This document shows, in pieces, positions 33,193 to 42,012 of a stretch of DNA of 64,000 nucleotides (positions within the stretch are counted from its first letter, which is position 1; each line of letters starts with the position of its first letter). The DNA is from an uncultured Fusicatenibacter sp. Its GTDB lineage: Bacteria; Bacillota; Clostridia; Lachnospirales; Lachnospiraceae. Made by a program: the position numbers and the translations under genes. The stretch is from positions 35,436 through 99,435 of the forward strand of contig CABUPZ010000001.1 of the NCBI GenBank assembly GCA_902493585.1. Direction: 5' to 3'. The notes under the pieces were generated by a model. That model ran no database searches, had not been told where the DNA came from, and was given only the letters and a program-made list of their open reading frames with translations.

Positions 33193-33854
33193 CGATATCC
33201 GCTCCCCCAGACCGTCTCGATCACTTCATCCTTCAGACAGGCGGAAAATTTCTTTCGGATCCTGCGCACCAGTTCCGTCACCACACGGCTGTCTCCCTCG
33301 GCGTCATATCCACAGACCCGCTCGTAGATCCTCTCCCTGTCAAATACCTGTCCCGGATGTGCGGACAGAAACTCCACGATCTCATACTCCAGCCGGGTCA
33401 GAGGGATTTCTTTTCCCTCGAACCGCACCTCTTTTCCCGCATAATCGATCCAGAGTCCATTCTCGTATCTGGAGGTTGTCCGGAACTTCTGACGTTCCTC
33501 CCGTTTCAGATGCGCTGTGATCCTTGCTTCCAGTTCCTTCAGACTGAACGGCTTGGTGATATAATCATCCCCGCCGGACAACAGTCCGTTCACCCGGTCC
33601 TGTTCCTCCACACGAGCAGTCAGAAACAGGATCGGGCAGGCGGTCTCATTCCGGATCTTCCTGCACACTTCGATCCCGTCCATTCGAGGCATGTTGATGT
33701 CCAGAAGGATCAGATCCGGATTTTTTGAGAGTTTCCCCAGTACTTCCAGCCCATCCCCTGCCGTAAGGATCTCAAACCCTTTGATTTCCAGATAACTTTT
33801 CAGCATCTTCACAAGCTCTTCGTCATCGTCTGCGATCAGAAGCCTGTATGTCAT
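33180..33854 (-). CDS. OmpR family response regulator
   Basis: 224 residues. The receiver domain has the acidic pocket ADDDEE, phosphoacceptor Asp52 (LLDINMPRMDG), the switch Thr/Ser and the conserved Lys in DDYITKPF. The C-terminal winged helix (about 125-224: LTRLEYEIVEFLSAHPGQVFDRERIYERV, VVTELVRRIRKKF, ETVWGSGYRW) is OmpR/PhoB-like. It stands 18 bases after sigH and before its histidine kinase, so it may be read from the sigH operon promoter. Confidence 0.95.
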   Translation of the reverse strand: MTYRLLIADDDEELVKMLKSYLEIKGFEILTAGDGLEVLGKLSKNPDLILLDINMPRMDGIEVCRKIRNETACPILFLTARVEEQDRVNGLLSGGDDYITKPFSLKELEARITAHLKREERQKFRTTSRYENGLWIDYAGKEVRFEGKEIPLTRLEYEIVEFLSAHPGQVFDRERIYERVCGYDAEGDSRVVTELVRRIRKKFSACLKDEVIETVWGSGYRWKK

Positions 33855-33872
33855 CTTACCATACCTTCTTTC

Positions 33873-34478
33873 CTACTCTCCGGAAGCCCTCTGTTCCTCC
33901 ATGCTGCTCCGCACTTTGCTTCGGATTCTCTGCAGCGCATTGTCGATCGCCTTGGGCGGTTTCTGCATCTGCCGGGCAATCTGCTGATAACCGTACCCTT
34001 TCAGATACAGCTGCAGCACTTCATACTCAAAAGGACTGAGGATCTTCCGGATCTTTTCATGGATCCGGTCCAGATTCTCACGGTTGATCAGAATCTCCTC
34101 CGGCGTCTCCTCATCGATCAGCCGCAGCTCCTGTTCCGACACCGGCTCGCTGAGAGAGACGAAGCTGTTCAGCGGCTGATGCTTCTGTCGCTGTGACATG
34201 GAGATTGCCGAATACAGCTGACGGTCAATGCACAGGGCGGCAAACGTAGCAAAGGACGCCTCCCGGTCTTCCTGATACCCCTGGATCGCCTTGAACAACC
34301 CCAGCATTCCTTCCTGGATCAGGTCCTCCTGATCGCCCCCGGCAAGATAGAGCGCGCGCGCCTTCTGGCGGACAAGGTATTTATACTTGTCCACCAGATA
34401 GTCCGCCACCTCGCTCTCCCCGTTTCTCATCCTCCGAAGAAGCTCCTCATCCTTATATCCATCATATTTTCCTGTCAT
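33873..34478 (-). CDS. sigH: RNA polymerase sigma-H-like factor
   Basis: A 201-residue sigma-70 family factor with region 2 (DYLVDKYKYLVRQKARALYLAGGDQEDLIQEGMLGLFKAIQGY) and region 4 (LSPFEYEVLQLYLKGYGYQQIARQMQKPPKAIDNALQRIRSKVR). Both match SigH of spore-forming Firmicutes, which drives early sporulation and stationary-phase genes. The start is one base after the rlmB stop. In Bacillus the gene order cysE-cysS-mrnC-rlmB-yacP-sigH is kept; here yacP is missing. An active role in sporulation is expected from the family, not shown here. Confidence 0.93.
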   Translation of the reverse strand: MTGKYDGYKDEELLRRMRNGESEVADYLVDKYKYLVRQKARALYLAGGDQEDLIQEGMLGLFKAIQGYQEDREASFATFAALCIDRQLYSAISMSQRQKHQPLNSFVSLSEPVSEQELRLIDEETPEEILINRENLDRIHEKIRKILSPFEYEVLQLYLKGYGYQQIARQMQKPPKAIDNALQRIRSKVRSSMEEQRASGE

Positions 34479-34479
34479 G

Positions 34480-35229
34480 TCATCCTCTCTGTCTTACAAT
34501 CTCATAAGCCAGCACTCCCGCCGCAACCGAAGCATTCAGCGATTCGATTTCTCCTTTCATCGGAATCGTCGCGACAAAATCACATTTCTCACGCACCAGC
34601 CTGGATACGCCCTCGCCCTCATTTCCGATCACAAGTCCGATGGGACCTGTCAGATTCAGGCGGTACATGGGCTCTCCGTCCATATCCGCGCAGACAAACC
34701 ACAATCCTTTCTCCTTTAACTGTTCAATGGTCTGCGCCATGTTCGTCACTTTTGCCACCGGCGTATAATTGATCGCGCCTGCGGAAGTCTTCGCCACGGT
34801 CGCGGTCAGTCCCACCGCACGGTGTTTCGGAATAATCACGCCATGAGCGCCCGCAATGTTGGCAGTACGCAGGATCGCACCAAGATTGTGGGGATCCTCA
34901 ATACCGTCCAGCAGAATCAGAAACGGCGGTTCCTGCTTTTCCTCCGCCCGTTTCAGAATATCTTCCACAGTAGCATAACTATAAGAAGCTGCCTGTGCGA
35001 TGACCCCCTGGTGACGTCCGGTCTGTGACATTCCGTCCAGACGTTCCTTCGCCACATAGTTGATGATCGTATCGTGTTTCTTTGCCTCTCTCAGGATCGT
35101 GTGCACCGGTCCGTCCTGGCTGCCCGCCAGAACATACAGCTTATCCACACTCTTTCCGGAGCGGAATGCCTCCAGCACCGCATTCCGTCCTTCGATCAGT
35201 CCGCCTTCTGTTTCCTTCTTCTTACCCAT
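34480..35229 (-). CDS. rlmB: 23S rRNA (guanosine-2'-O)-methyltransferase RlmB
   Basis: A 249-residue SPOUT methyltransferase. An N-terminal substrate-binding domain (about 1-85, including EGRNAVLEAFRSGKSVDKL) precedes the trefoil-knot domain with DGIEDPHNLGAILRTANIAGAHGVIIPKHRA, LVIGNEGEGVSRLVREKCD and IESLNASVAAGVLAYEIVRQR. These motifs match RlmB, which methylates G2251 of 23S rRNA. It lies 29 bases after mrnC and one base before sigH. Confidence 0.94.
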   Translation of the reverse strand: MGKKKETEGGLIEGRNAVLEAFRSGKSVDKLYVLAGSQDGPVHTILREAKKHDTIINYVAKERLDGMSQTGRHQGVIAQAASYSYATVEDILKRAEEKQEPPFLILLDGIEDPHNLGAILRTANIAGAHGVIIPKHRAVGLTATVAKTSAGAINYTPVAKVTNMAQTIEQLKEKGLWFVCADMDGEPMYRLNLTGPIGLVIGNEGEGVSRLVREKCDFVATIPMKGEIESLNASVAAGVLAYEIVRQRG

Positions 35230-35258
35230 TCTTCTGTTCCATCCTCATTTCTTATCAG

Positions 35259-35711
35259 TCAGACTTTTTCCAAAGCCATTTCCACCAGATCCACGATCCG
35301 GTCATAGTCACCTTTCAGATACAGATACCCCATCACGGCTTCCAGCCCTGTGGCTCTCCGGTACTCTGTGATCGATGCATTTTTTGCCTTTGTCGCCGCT
35401 TTCGCGTTGCGGCCCCGCTTATAGACCTGCTGCTCTTCCGGTGTAAACATTTCTTCCAGTACCGCCACCATTTTCGACTGATGCTCCGCCGATACCAGAG
35501 ATGCAGCCATTTTGTGCAGCTTATTCACCTGCTGATTGGCTCTGCGGACCAGCACCGTCCGCACCACCATCTCATACGCCGCATCTCCGATATAAGCCAG
35601 GGTCAGCGGGGAATACTCTTTCAGGTCATGCACCGGCAGATGAAATTTCTCCGCCAGATATTTCTGCGGCGTATTCTCCAACTCTTCTGTCCTCTTTATG
35701 CTCTCTTCCAT
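35259..35711 (-). CDS. mrnC: Mini-ribonuclease III
   Basis: A 150-residue RNase III-like enzyme without a dsRNA-binding domain. The catalytic segments are YSPLTLAYIGDAAYEMVVR (Asp) and EYRRATGLEAVMGYLYLKGD (Glu). MiniIII matures 23S rRNA precursors. Its start overlaps the cysS stop by 16 bases. Length fits the family. Confidence 0.94.
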   Translation of the reverse strand: MEESIKRTEELENTPQKYLAEKFHLPVHDLKEYSPLTLAYIGDAAYEMVVRTVLVRRANQQVNKLHKMAASLVSAEHQSKMVAVLEEMFTPEEQQVYKRGRNAKAATKAKNASITEYRRATGLEAVMGYLYLKGDYDRIVDLVEMALEKV

Positions 35712-37102
35712 TTTACACCTTCTCTGGTATCTTCCAGCACGATTCCTTTTGCCAGCAGCTCATCACGGATCGCATCCGCCCGTGCAAAATCCCTTGCCTT
35801 TCTCGCCGCCTGCCGCTCAGCGATCATCGCCTCAATCTCTTCATCCAGAGATTCTTTCTTCCGGTCCACGATCAGCCCCTGGATCTCGCAGAGTTCTTTG
35901 ATCTCATCCTTTACCCGTTCAGCAAACGCACGGGAGGAAGCTTCCGTCACCTCTGTATTGGCAAACTTCACCAGCTCAAAGACCGCCGCCAGCGCGTCGG
36001 AAGTATTCAGGTCGTCGTCCATTGCCTCCTCATATTTTGCGCGGAACTGCTCCATCTCTTTCAGCTTTCCGGTTTCTTCCTCTGTGAGAGCTTCCGTCTT
36101 CGCAGCGGAAGAAAACTCTTTCAGACGATCCACCGCCGTCACAATTCTTTCATAGGCATTCTTGGACGCTTCCATAATATCCGCGCTGAAATTCAGCGGA
36201 CTTCTGTAATGAGCGCTCAGCATAAAGAAACGGAGCACCTGAAGATCATATTTCTCTCCAATCTCCCGGACGGTAAAGAAATTTCCCAGGGATTTGGACA
36301 TCTTGCGGTTATCAATATTCAGAAACGCGTTGTGCAGCCAGTAACGGGCAAACGGCTTTCCATTGCAGCACTCACTCTGCGCGATCTCATTTTCATGATG
36401 CGGGAAGATCAGATCCTCGCCGCCGGCATGGATATCGATCTCCTCACCCAGATACTTCTTGGACATCTCAGAACACTCAATATGCCATCCCGGGCGTCCT
36501 TCTCCCCACGGAGAAACCCAGAACGGCTCTCCCTCTTTCTTCGGTTTCCACAACACGAAATCCAGCGGATCTTCTTTCTGATCCTCGCCAGAAACCAGAA
36601 GCGAACGGCCGCCGGAACGCAGATCATCCAGATTCTTATGGGAAAGCTTTCCATACTCGTCAAATTTTCTGGTGCGGAAATACACCGTGCCGTTTACATC
36701 ATAGGCATATCCTTTCTCCACCAGAGTGGCGATCATCTCGATCATACCCGGAATCTCCTGAGTCGCCAGAGGATGTGTAGTTGCCGGACGCACATTCAGC
36801 GCTTCCATATCCTTCTTGCATTCATCAATATAACGGGAAGAAATCTCCTGCGCGCTCACGCCCTCCTCAATGGATTTTGCAATGATCTTGTCATCCACAT
36901 CCGTAAAGTTGGAAACGTAATTTACCTCATATCCTTTGTATTCCATATAACGGCGCGCCGTATCAAAAACGATCATCGGACGCGCATTGCCGATATGAAT
37001 AAAGTTGTAGACCGTCGGCCCGCAGACATACATTTTTACCTTTCCTTCCTCCAGCGGAATAAATTCTTCCTTCTTTTTCGTCAGCGTATTATAAAACTTC
37101 AT
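35696..37102 (-). CDS. cysS: Cysteinyl-tRNA synthetase
   Basis: A 468-residue class I synthetase. The HIGH-equivalent is GPTVYNFIHIGNARPMIVFD; Zn ligands sit in YVCGPT, GWHIECSEMS and HAGGEDLIFPHHENE; the KMSKS motif is RKMSKSLGNF. The C-terminal anticodon-binding domain spans about 340-468. The start is 14 bases inside the end of cysE, so the two are translationally linked. Expression is set by the Cys T-box upstream of cysE. Confidence 0.97.
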   Translation of the reverse strand: MKFYNTLTKKKEEFIPLEEGKVKMYVCGPTVYNFIHIGNARPMIVFDTARRYMEYKGYEVNYVSNFTDVDDKIIAKSIEEGVSAQEISSRYIDECKKDMEALNVRPATTHPLATQEIPGMIEMIATLVEKGYAYDVNGTVYFRTRKFDEYGKLSHKNLDDLRSGGRSLLVSGEDQKEDPLDFVLWKPKKEGEPFWVSPWGEGRPGWHIECSEMSKKYLGEEIDIHAGGEDLIFPHHENEIAQSECCNGKPFARYWLHNAFLNIDNRKMSKSLGNFFTVREIGEKYDLQVLRFFMLSAHYRSPLNFSADIMEASKNAYERIVTAVDRLKEFSSAAKTEALTEEETGKLKEMEQFRAKYEEAMDDDLNTSDALAAVFELVKFANTEVTEASSRAFAERVKDEIKELCEIQGLIVDRKKESLDEEIEAMIAERQAARKARDFARADAIRDELLAKGIVLEDTREGVKWKRA

Positions 37103-37772
37103 CTTTGTTCTCCTTTTTCATAAACTTCAGTTCCCTCTCAAGCTCCAGGACACGGTTTGTCAGTTCCGTATTCTCATGCTTAAGAGTTTCTATATCATCA
37201 AACACCGGATCCGGCAGATGAATCTGATCCATGGTATTCCAGGTGACACGCACATCGTTTCTCTTGACGATCCGCCCCGGAACACCGACCACTGTACAAT
37301 TCGGCGGAACCTCCCGAAGCACAACGGAGCCCGCCCCAATCTTGGAATTTTCCCCAATGGTAAAAGAACCCAGGATCTTGGCTCCGGCACTGACCATCAC
37401 ATTATCACACAGCGTCGGATGTCTCTTGCCCGTCTCCTTACCGGTACCGCCAAGGGTCACACCCTGATACAACGTCACATTATCCCCGATGACCGCCGTC
37501 TCTCCAATGATCACCCCTGCACCATGATCAATAAAAAGCCCCTTACCGATCACTGCCCCAGGATGAATCTCGATCCCCGTTTTACGCGCCGCCCTCTGAG
37601 AAATCCAGCGCGCCAGAAAATAATGCTTTTTCAGATACAGCTTATGCGCCCGCCTGTACTTGAGCATAACACGAAACGACGGATACAGCAAGACCTCCAA
37701 CGGTGAATGAATCGCCGGATCCCTCTCCCGAATCACCTGAAACTCCTCTTTCAAATACCTGAAAAATCCCAT
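37089..37772 (-). CDS. cysE: Serine O-acetyltransferase
   Basis: A 227-residue serine acetyltransferase (CysE/EpsC) with left-handed beta-helix hexapeptide repeats (IEIHPGAVIGKGLFIDHGAGVIIGETAVIGDNVTLYQGVTLGGTG). The conserved His in IDHGAGVIIGE is the catalytic base. It acetylates serine with acetyl-CoA to O-acetylserine, precursor of cysteine. A coiled-coil-like C-terminal tail (about 190-227: ETLKHENTELTNRVLELERELKFMKKE) extends past the usual end. It is the first gene of the operon. Confidence 0.95.
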   Translation of the reverse strand: MGFFRYLKEEFQVIRERDPAIHSPLEVLLYPSFRVMLKYRRAHKLYLKKHYFLARWISQRAARKTGIEIHPGAVIGKGLFIDHGAGVIIGETAVIGDNVTLYQGVTLGGTGKETGKRHPTLCDNVMVSAGAKILGSFTIGENSKIGAGSVVLREVPPNCTVVGVPGRIVKRNDVRVTWNTMDQIHLPDPVFDDIETLKHENTELTNRVLELERELKFMKKENKDEVL

Positions 37773-37790
37773 CCCAATGCCCCTTTCTGC

Positions 37791-37814
37791 AACCGTTCAG
37801 CCAGCTGAACGGTT
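37791..37814. repeat. Repeat family B copy, perfect palindrome
   Basis: Arms of 11 bases, starting AACCGTTCAGC, flank a 2-base centre (CA). It is in the leader between the T-box terminator and the cysE start codon, ending about 18 bases before the ATG. Same family as 15289, 31836 and 45202. Confidence 0.7.
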
Positions 37815-37954
37815 ATCCCGTTTCAACACCAGACCACCAAGAAACAAAACAGCCAAACGCACAACCTACATCTGCAGCCTACCCACTCTCTGCCACCACA
37901 TCCAGCCCTCATTCACCCCACCCCTTCCGGCGCCGTCTGGAGGCGTCCTTTCCG

Positions 37955-38247
37955 CACAAAAAAAGCACTTCATCAAAAAGACGAAATGCTTTCGTGGTTC
38001 CACTTTTCTTCAAGACCCTTTCCGGTCTCCTCGAAACACTTAACGCGTGTCACACGTCCCCGGCTACACACAGCTCTTCCCACGGCAATCCCGTTTCCCG
38101 GACTTCCCGCGCCGCTTCACCGGGGCAGCTTCCGGACGCACTTCAAAAACCTCCTGGCCCGGCTGCTCTCACCCGCTGACAGCCGTTCTCTGGAAACCGG
38201 TGCTGATTTTTTACTCTTTCCGTTCTCTGCCTTTTCCTGTTCTTTAT
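37955..38247 (-). promoter_or_regulatory. Cysteine T-box riboswitch leader of cysE-cysS
   Basis: On the minus strand the leader has a GC-rich stem I region with the T-box-typical GGTGAGAGC word, a candidate specifier TGC (GAAGTGCGTCC, about 38118-38128), and the T-box word AAGTGGAACCACG (about 37991-38003). This is followed by a terminator, AAAGCATTTCGTC-loop-TGAAGTGC plus seven T (about 37957-37991). Uncharged tRNA-Cys would pair with the specifier and T-box and prevent termination. Specifier and downstream genes agree on cysteine. Confidence 0.88.
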
Positions 38248-38276
38248 AGTCTATGCAAATTCCAAATATTTGTCAA
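38248..38276 (-). promoter_or_regulatory. Promoter of the cysE operon
   Basis: On the minus strand, TTGACA (38276-38271), 17-base spacer, TAGACT (38253-38248). It starts only 12 bases after the DUF6062-like gene stop and feeds the T-box leader. Confidence 0.75.
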
Positions 38277-38287
38277 GGTTTTTCTTC

Positions 38288-39058
38288 TTAATCCTCCGTG
38301 AAAGGTTCATCTGCCGGGTAGCCTCCGGCGAGTTTCTGCATGCAGCGCTGGATGGAATCCTTGGAATTCCCCCAGCTCTTATCTTTGTTCCGGTAATCGT
38401 ATTTTTCCGTAAACCAGGTCACTTCTTCCTGCAGCCTTTTGTAATTTTCTTCCATCAGACGGAACAAGGTAGGATAAAACGCTTTCTTCTGTTTTTCATT
38501 CAGCTTCTTCTCTGCCGTTTCCACCAGATCACCGAAGTGAGGCAGACAGAATCCTTTGCTCTCTTCAAACAGCTGAACAAATTCCGGACTGCTTTTGTAC
38601 AGATCAAAGAAAGTATCCAGATAGCGCTCATAGTTGGCCTTAAACTGGCTGCATACAAAGCAGGAGCATTCTTCCTCCTGTACCCACTGTCCGATGGAGG
38701 TCTCCGACATCTTTCCGGATAGGGAGGTCTTCTGTATCCGCTTCATGAAGGAACTTTTTCCCGGTGTGAAGCTGTCCATCTGTTTTTTCAGATCCTGATT
38801 CAGACGCTTCAGATGTGTGCTGAGGATCAATGCACTTCCCAGACGGTTTCCGTAATCATACATCATTTTGTAGTGATGGCGGCAGAACCCCTCCTTGTCC
38901 GTCATCCCCCGCACATCCTCTTCCATATAAGACGCTCCGCTGCCCAGGGCATAGGAAATGGCATGCTGCTCCGCCTCCCGCTCCAGAAAGCAAAACGGGC
39001 ATTCGTCCTGTGCCTTGAACGCATCCATCAACGGTATCGTGTGAATTGATTCCTTCAT
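38288..39058 (-). CDS. DUF6062-like cysteine-rich hypothetical protein
   Basis: A 256-residue soluble protein with four Cys/His pairs: CPFC (residues about 20), CRHH (about 59), CFVC (about 133) and CLPH (about 169), spaced as two repeats of a Cys-x2-Cys plus Cys-x2-His unit. This suggests two metal sites, possibly Zn or Fe-S, in an all-alpha fold. I recall the clostridial family as DUF6062; treat the number as tentative. It is the last gene of the rluF-ligA-metA-DUF6062 run, 39 bases after metA. No known function. Confidence 0.75.
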   Translation of the reverse strand: MKESIHTIPLMDAFKAQDECPFCFLEREAEQHAISYALGSGASYMEEDVRGMTDKEGFCRHHYKMMYDYGNRLGSALILSTHLKRLNQDLKKQMDSFTPGKSSFMKRIQKTSLSGKMSETSIGQWVQEEECSCFVCSQFKANYERYLDTFFDLYKSSPEFVQLFEESKGFCLPHFGDLVETAEKKLNEKQKKAFYPTLFRLMEENYKRLQEEVTWFTEKYDYRNKDKSWGNSKDSIQRCMQKLAGGYPADEPFTED

Positions 39059-39097
39059 CTTATTTTCCTCCCTTTTCTCAGGCCTTCTCCCTGTCTC

Positions 39098-40018
39098 TTA
39101 AAACGGCGTTCCATCCAGTACAAACGGCGTCGTCTGATAAACGTAATAGTTCAGCCAGTTGGTATAAAGGTTGTTCGCGTGGGCACGCCACATCAGCAGC
39201 GGCCGGGTATTCGGATCATCGTTCCGGAAGTAATTCTTCGGAACCTCGATGGGCAGCCCCTTGTCACTGTCACGCTTATACTCCCCTGCCAGCGTCACCC
39301 GGTCATATTCCGGATGGCCCATCACGAAAATCCTTCTTCCATTGTTCGCCATGCCAAGATAAAAGCCTGCTTCCTCTGATTCCGCCAGGATCGTCAGCTC
39401 ACTGCATTTGCGGATGTCCTCAATGGGAACCTCCGTGTGGCGGGAGTGAGGCGCCAGGAACATATCGTCAAAGCCCCGCACCAGCGGAATCTTCCGGTTG
39501 TTGACCTTATGCCAGAACAGACCGAATTTTTTCTGATCGAGCATCCGCTTTTTCAGCCCGTAAAAATGGTACAGGCTTGCCTGCGCCGCCCAGCACAGAA
39601 AGATCGTCGAAGTCACATGGGTGTTGGTCCATTCCATGATTTCCACCAGCTCCTGCCAGTAATCCACTTCCTCGAATTCCATCTGCTCCACCGGCGCCCC
39701 GGTAATGATCATTCCATCGTAATAATTCTTCTTCACATCTTCAAATTTGATATAAAAAGTATTCAGATGGCTGGTGGATGTATTTCTGGACTCATGGCTG
39801 GCAGCCGCCATAAATGTCACATCCACCTGCAGCGGTGTGTTGGAAAGAGAACGCAGAAGCTGAAGCTCCGTATCCTCCTTCAAAGGCATCAGATTTAAGA
39901 TCAAAATCTTCAGCGGACGGATATCCTGATGGATCGCCCGGTTTTCATCCATAACAAATATATTTTCCTGCTCCAGAATCTCCTTTGCCGGCAGATCGGC
40001 CTGTACTTTTACTGGCAT
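39098..40018 (-). CDS. metA: Homoserine O-acetyltransferase (MetA type)
   Basis: A 306-residue MetA of the glutamine-amidotransferase-like fold with catalytic Cys142 (FLCWAAQ) and the His/Glu partners in RGFDDMFLAPHSRHTEVP. Residue 111 is Glu (GAPVE). In the MetA family, Glu at this position was linked to acetyl-CoA use, Gly to succinyl-CoA, so I call it an acetyltransferase, although the family name often says succinyl. It makes O-acetylhomoserine for methionine synthesis. No S-box riboswitch precedes it; it follows ligA by 30 bases. Confidence 0.93.
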   Translation of the reverse strand: MPVKVQADLPAKEILEQENIFVMDENRAIHQDIRPLKILILNLMPLKEDTELQLLRSLSNTPLQVDVTFMAAASHESRNTSTSHLNTFYIKFEDVKKNYYDGMIITGAPVEQMEFEEVDYWQELVEIMEWTNTHVTSTIFLCWAAQASLYHFYGLKKRMLDQKKFGLFWHKVNNRKIPLVRGFDDMFLAPHSRHTEVPIEDIRKCSELTILAESEEAGFYLGMANNGRRIFVMGHPEYDRVTLAGEYKRDSDKGLPIEVPKNYFRNDDPNTRPLLMWRAHANNLYTNWLNYYVYQTTPFVLDGTPF

Positions 40019-40048
40019 ACTTTTCTTCCTCTCTTCTGTCTGTGATTT

Positions 40049-42001
40049 TTAACGGATCATATCCAAAAACTGTTCTTCTGAAATCACCGGAATTCCTAGT
40101 TCCGCTGCTTTTTTATTTTTGGAAGACGTGGAGGCTGTGTCGTTGTTCACCAGATAGCTGGTCTTTTTTGTCACACTTCCCGTCACCTTTCCGCCCAGCG
40201 CTTCAATGCGGTTTTTCATCTCGCTGCGGTTCTCAAAATGCTCCAGGCTTCCCGTAATGACAAAGGTCAGTCCCGCAAGTTTCTGCTCTTCTTTGGAACC
40301 TTCCGGCTTCTCCAGTTCCAGATGCTCCAGCAGATGATCCAGTCTCCGATTGTTTCTTTCATCCTCGAAATAGCTCACCAGGCTCTGTCCGATCACTTCT
40401 CCAATCCCGTCAATCCCCGTCAGTTCCTCCACCGTCGTATGGCGGATACGCTCCAGGTCATAGTCAAATTCCCGGCAGATCATCTTTGCGTTTGCAAGCC
40501 CGATGTTCAGGATTCCCAGTCCATAGATCACCCTCCAGAGCACTGTATGACGGGCTTTCTGGATGCTCTGCCACAGATTTTCATAGGATTTTTCCCCAAA
40601 ACCTTCCATTGCGACAATCTGATCCCGATACCGGTCCAGTTCAAAAATATCTCCAAAATCCTGCAGATATCCATGACCGATAAATTTCTCCAGCGTCGCC
40701 TGGGACAATCCGTCAATGTTCATCGCATCCCTGCTCACAAAAAGCGTAAAGGTCTTGATCGCTTTCGCCGGACATTCCGGGTTGACGCAGTACAGCGTTT
40801 CCACATCGTTGACCATCTGGATCTTCGTCGGCCCTTTGCACGCCGGACAGGTGTCTGGAATATCCTTCACACCGCTGCGGGTTCTGTTTTCTGCAATCTG
40901 CGGAATGATCATATTTGCCTTGTAAACCTCGATCCGGTCTCCGATTCCAAGTTCCAGGCTTTTCATAATGCTGATGTTGTGAACGCTGGCCCTGGACACC
41001 GTAGTCCCTTCCAGCTCCACCGGCTCAAAGATCGCAACCGGATTGATCAGTCCTGTCCTGGACGGGCTCCACTCGATTTCCAGCAGCGTCGTCTCCTTCT
41101 GTTCATCCGCCCATTTGAACGCGAAAGAATTCCGCGGAAATTTCGCTGTAGCGCCCAGGGATTCCCCGTATGCGATATCATCATAGATCACCACCAGACC
41201 GTCGGACGGGAAATCGTTTTTCACGACCTGGGAAGAAAAATACTCCATCGCCTCGTCCAACGTATCCGCGGTCACAACCCGGTATTCCACCGTATCAAAT
41301 CCCTGCTCCTTCAGCCATTCCATCTGACGCTCCACCGAATTGTCGAACGTCTCTCCTTCGGCACGCACCAGCGTGAACGCCATAAACCGCACATGACGTC
41401 TCGCTGTGATCTCATTGTTCAGCTGGCGCACGGAACCGCTGCACAGATTTCTCGGATTCTTGTACTTTGCATCCACATCCTCGATTTCCTCGTTGATCTT
41501 CTCAAAATCAGAGTATGTGATGACCGCTTCTCCTCGGAGTACCAATTCCCCCTGAAACGGAATTCTCAAAGGAATATTTTCAAAAACTTTTGCATTGTTT
41601 GTCACGACCTCTCCGATCAGCCCGTTTCCTCGCGTCACGGCTTTTTCCAGCGCGCCGTTCCGATAAGTGAGGACGATGGTCAGTCCATCCATTTTCCAGG
41701 AGAGCAGACACTTCTGGTTCCCGATAAACTCCCTGAGCACTTCCACATCCTTGGTCTTGTCCAGAGAAAGCATCGGGCTTTCGTGGGCCTCTTTCGGCAG
41801 TTCATTGACCGCCTCATACCCCACCTGCACCGTCGGACTGTTTGCCAGCACGGTTCCGGTCTGTTTCTCCAATTCCACAAGTTCGTCATAGAGCCTGTCG
41901 TAATCCAGATTGCTCATGATCTCCCTGTCTTCCTGATAATAGGCCTTTGCCGCCTGATTCAAAAGCTGCACCAGCTCTTTCATTCTCTTTGTCTGATCCA
42001 T
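40049..42001 (-). CDS. ligA: NAD-dependent DNA ligase
   Basis: A 650-residue NAD+-dependent ligase. An N-terminal Ia domain (AYYQEDREIMSNLDYDRLYDELVELE) is followed by the adenylation domain with active Lys in SWKMDGLTIVL, the OB fold (GLINPVAIFEPVELEGTTVSRAS), a four-Cys zinc finger (CPAC and CVNPEC), helix-hairpin-helix motifs and a C-terminal BRCT domain (about 575-650). The KMDG active site and RNG/TRGNG variants differ slightly from the common KIDG form. It joins nicks in replication and repair. It is linked to rluF by an 11-base gap. Confidence 0.95.
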   Translation of the reverse strand: MDQTKRMKELVQLLNQAAKAYYQEDREIMSNLDYDRLYDELVELEKQTGTVLANSPTVQVGYEAVNELPKEAHESPMLSLDKTKDVEVLREFIGNQKCLLSWKMDGLTIVLTYRNGALEKAVTRGNGLIGEVVTNNAKVFENIPLRIPFQGELVLRGEAVITYSDFEKINEEIEDVDAKYKNPRNLCSGSVRQLNNEITARRHVRFMAFTLVRAEGETFDNSVERQMEWLKEQGFDTVEYRVVTADTLDEAMEYFSSQVVKNDFPSDGLVVIYDDIAYGESLGATAKFPRNSFAFKWADEQKETTLLEIEWSPSRTGLINPVAIFEPVELEGTTVSRASVHNISIMKSLELGIGDRIEVYKANMIIPQIAENRTRSGVKDIPDTCPACKGPTKIQMVNDVETLYCVNPECPAKAIKTFTLFVSRDAMNIDGLSQATLEKFIGHGYLQDFGDIFELDRYRDQIVAMEGFGEKSYENLWQSIQKARHTVLWRVIYGLGILNIGLANAKMICREFDYDLERIRHTTVEELTGIDGIGEVIGQSLVSYFEDERNNRRLDHLLEHLELEKPEGSKEEQKLAGLTFVITGSLEHFENRSEMKNRIEALGGKVTGSVTKKTSYLVNNDTASTSSKNKKAAELGIPVISEEQFLDMIR

Positions 42002-42012
42002 ATTGCTGCCTC

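Noticed and set aside
40019..40048. An S-box or other riboswitch before metA
   Set aside because: Only 30 bases separate ligA and metA, too few for a riboswitch.
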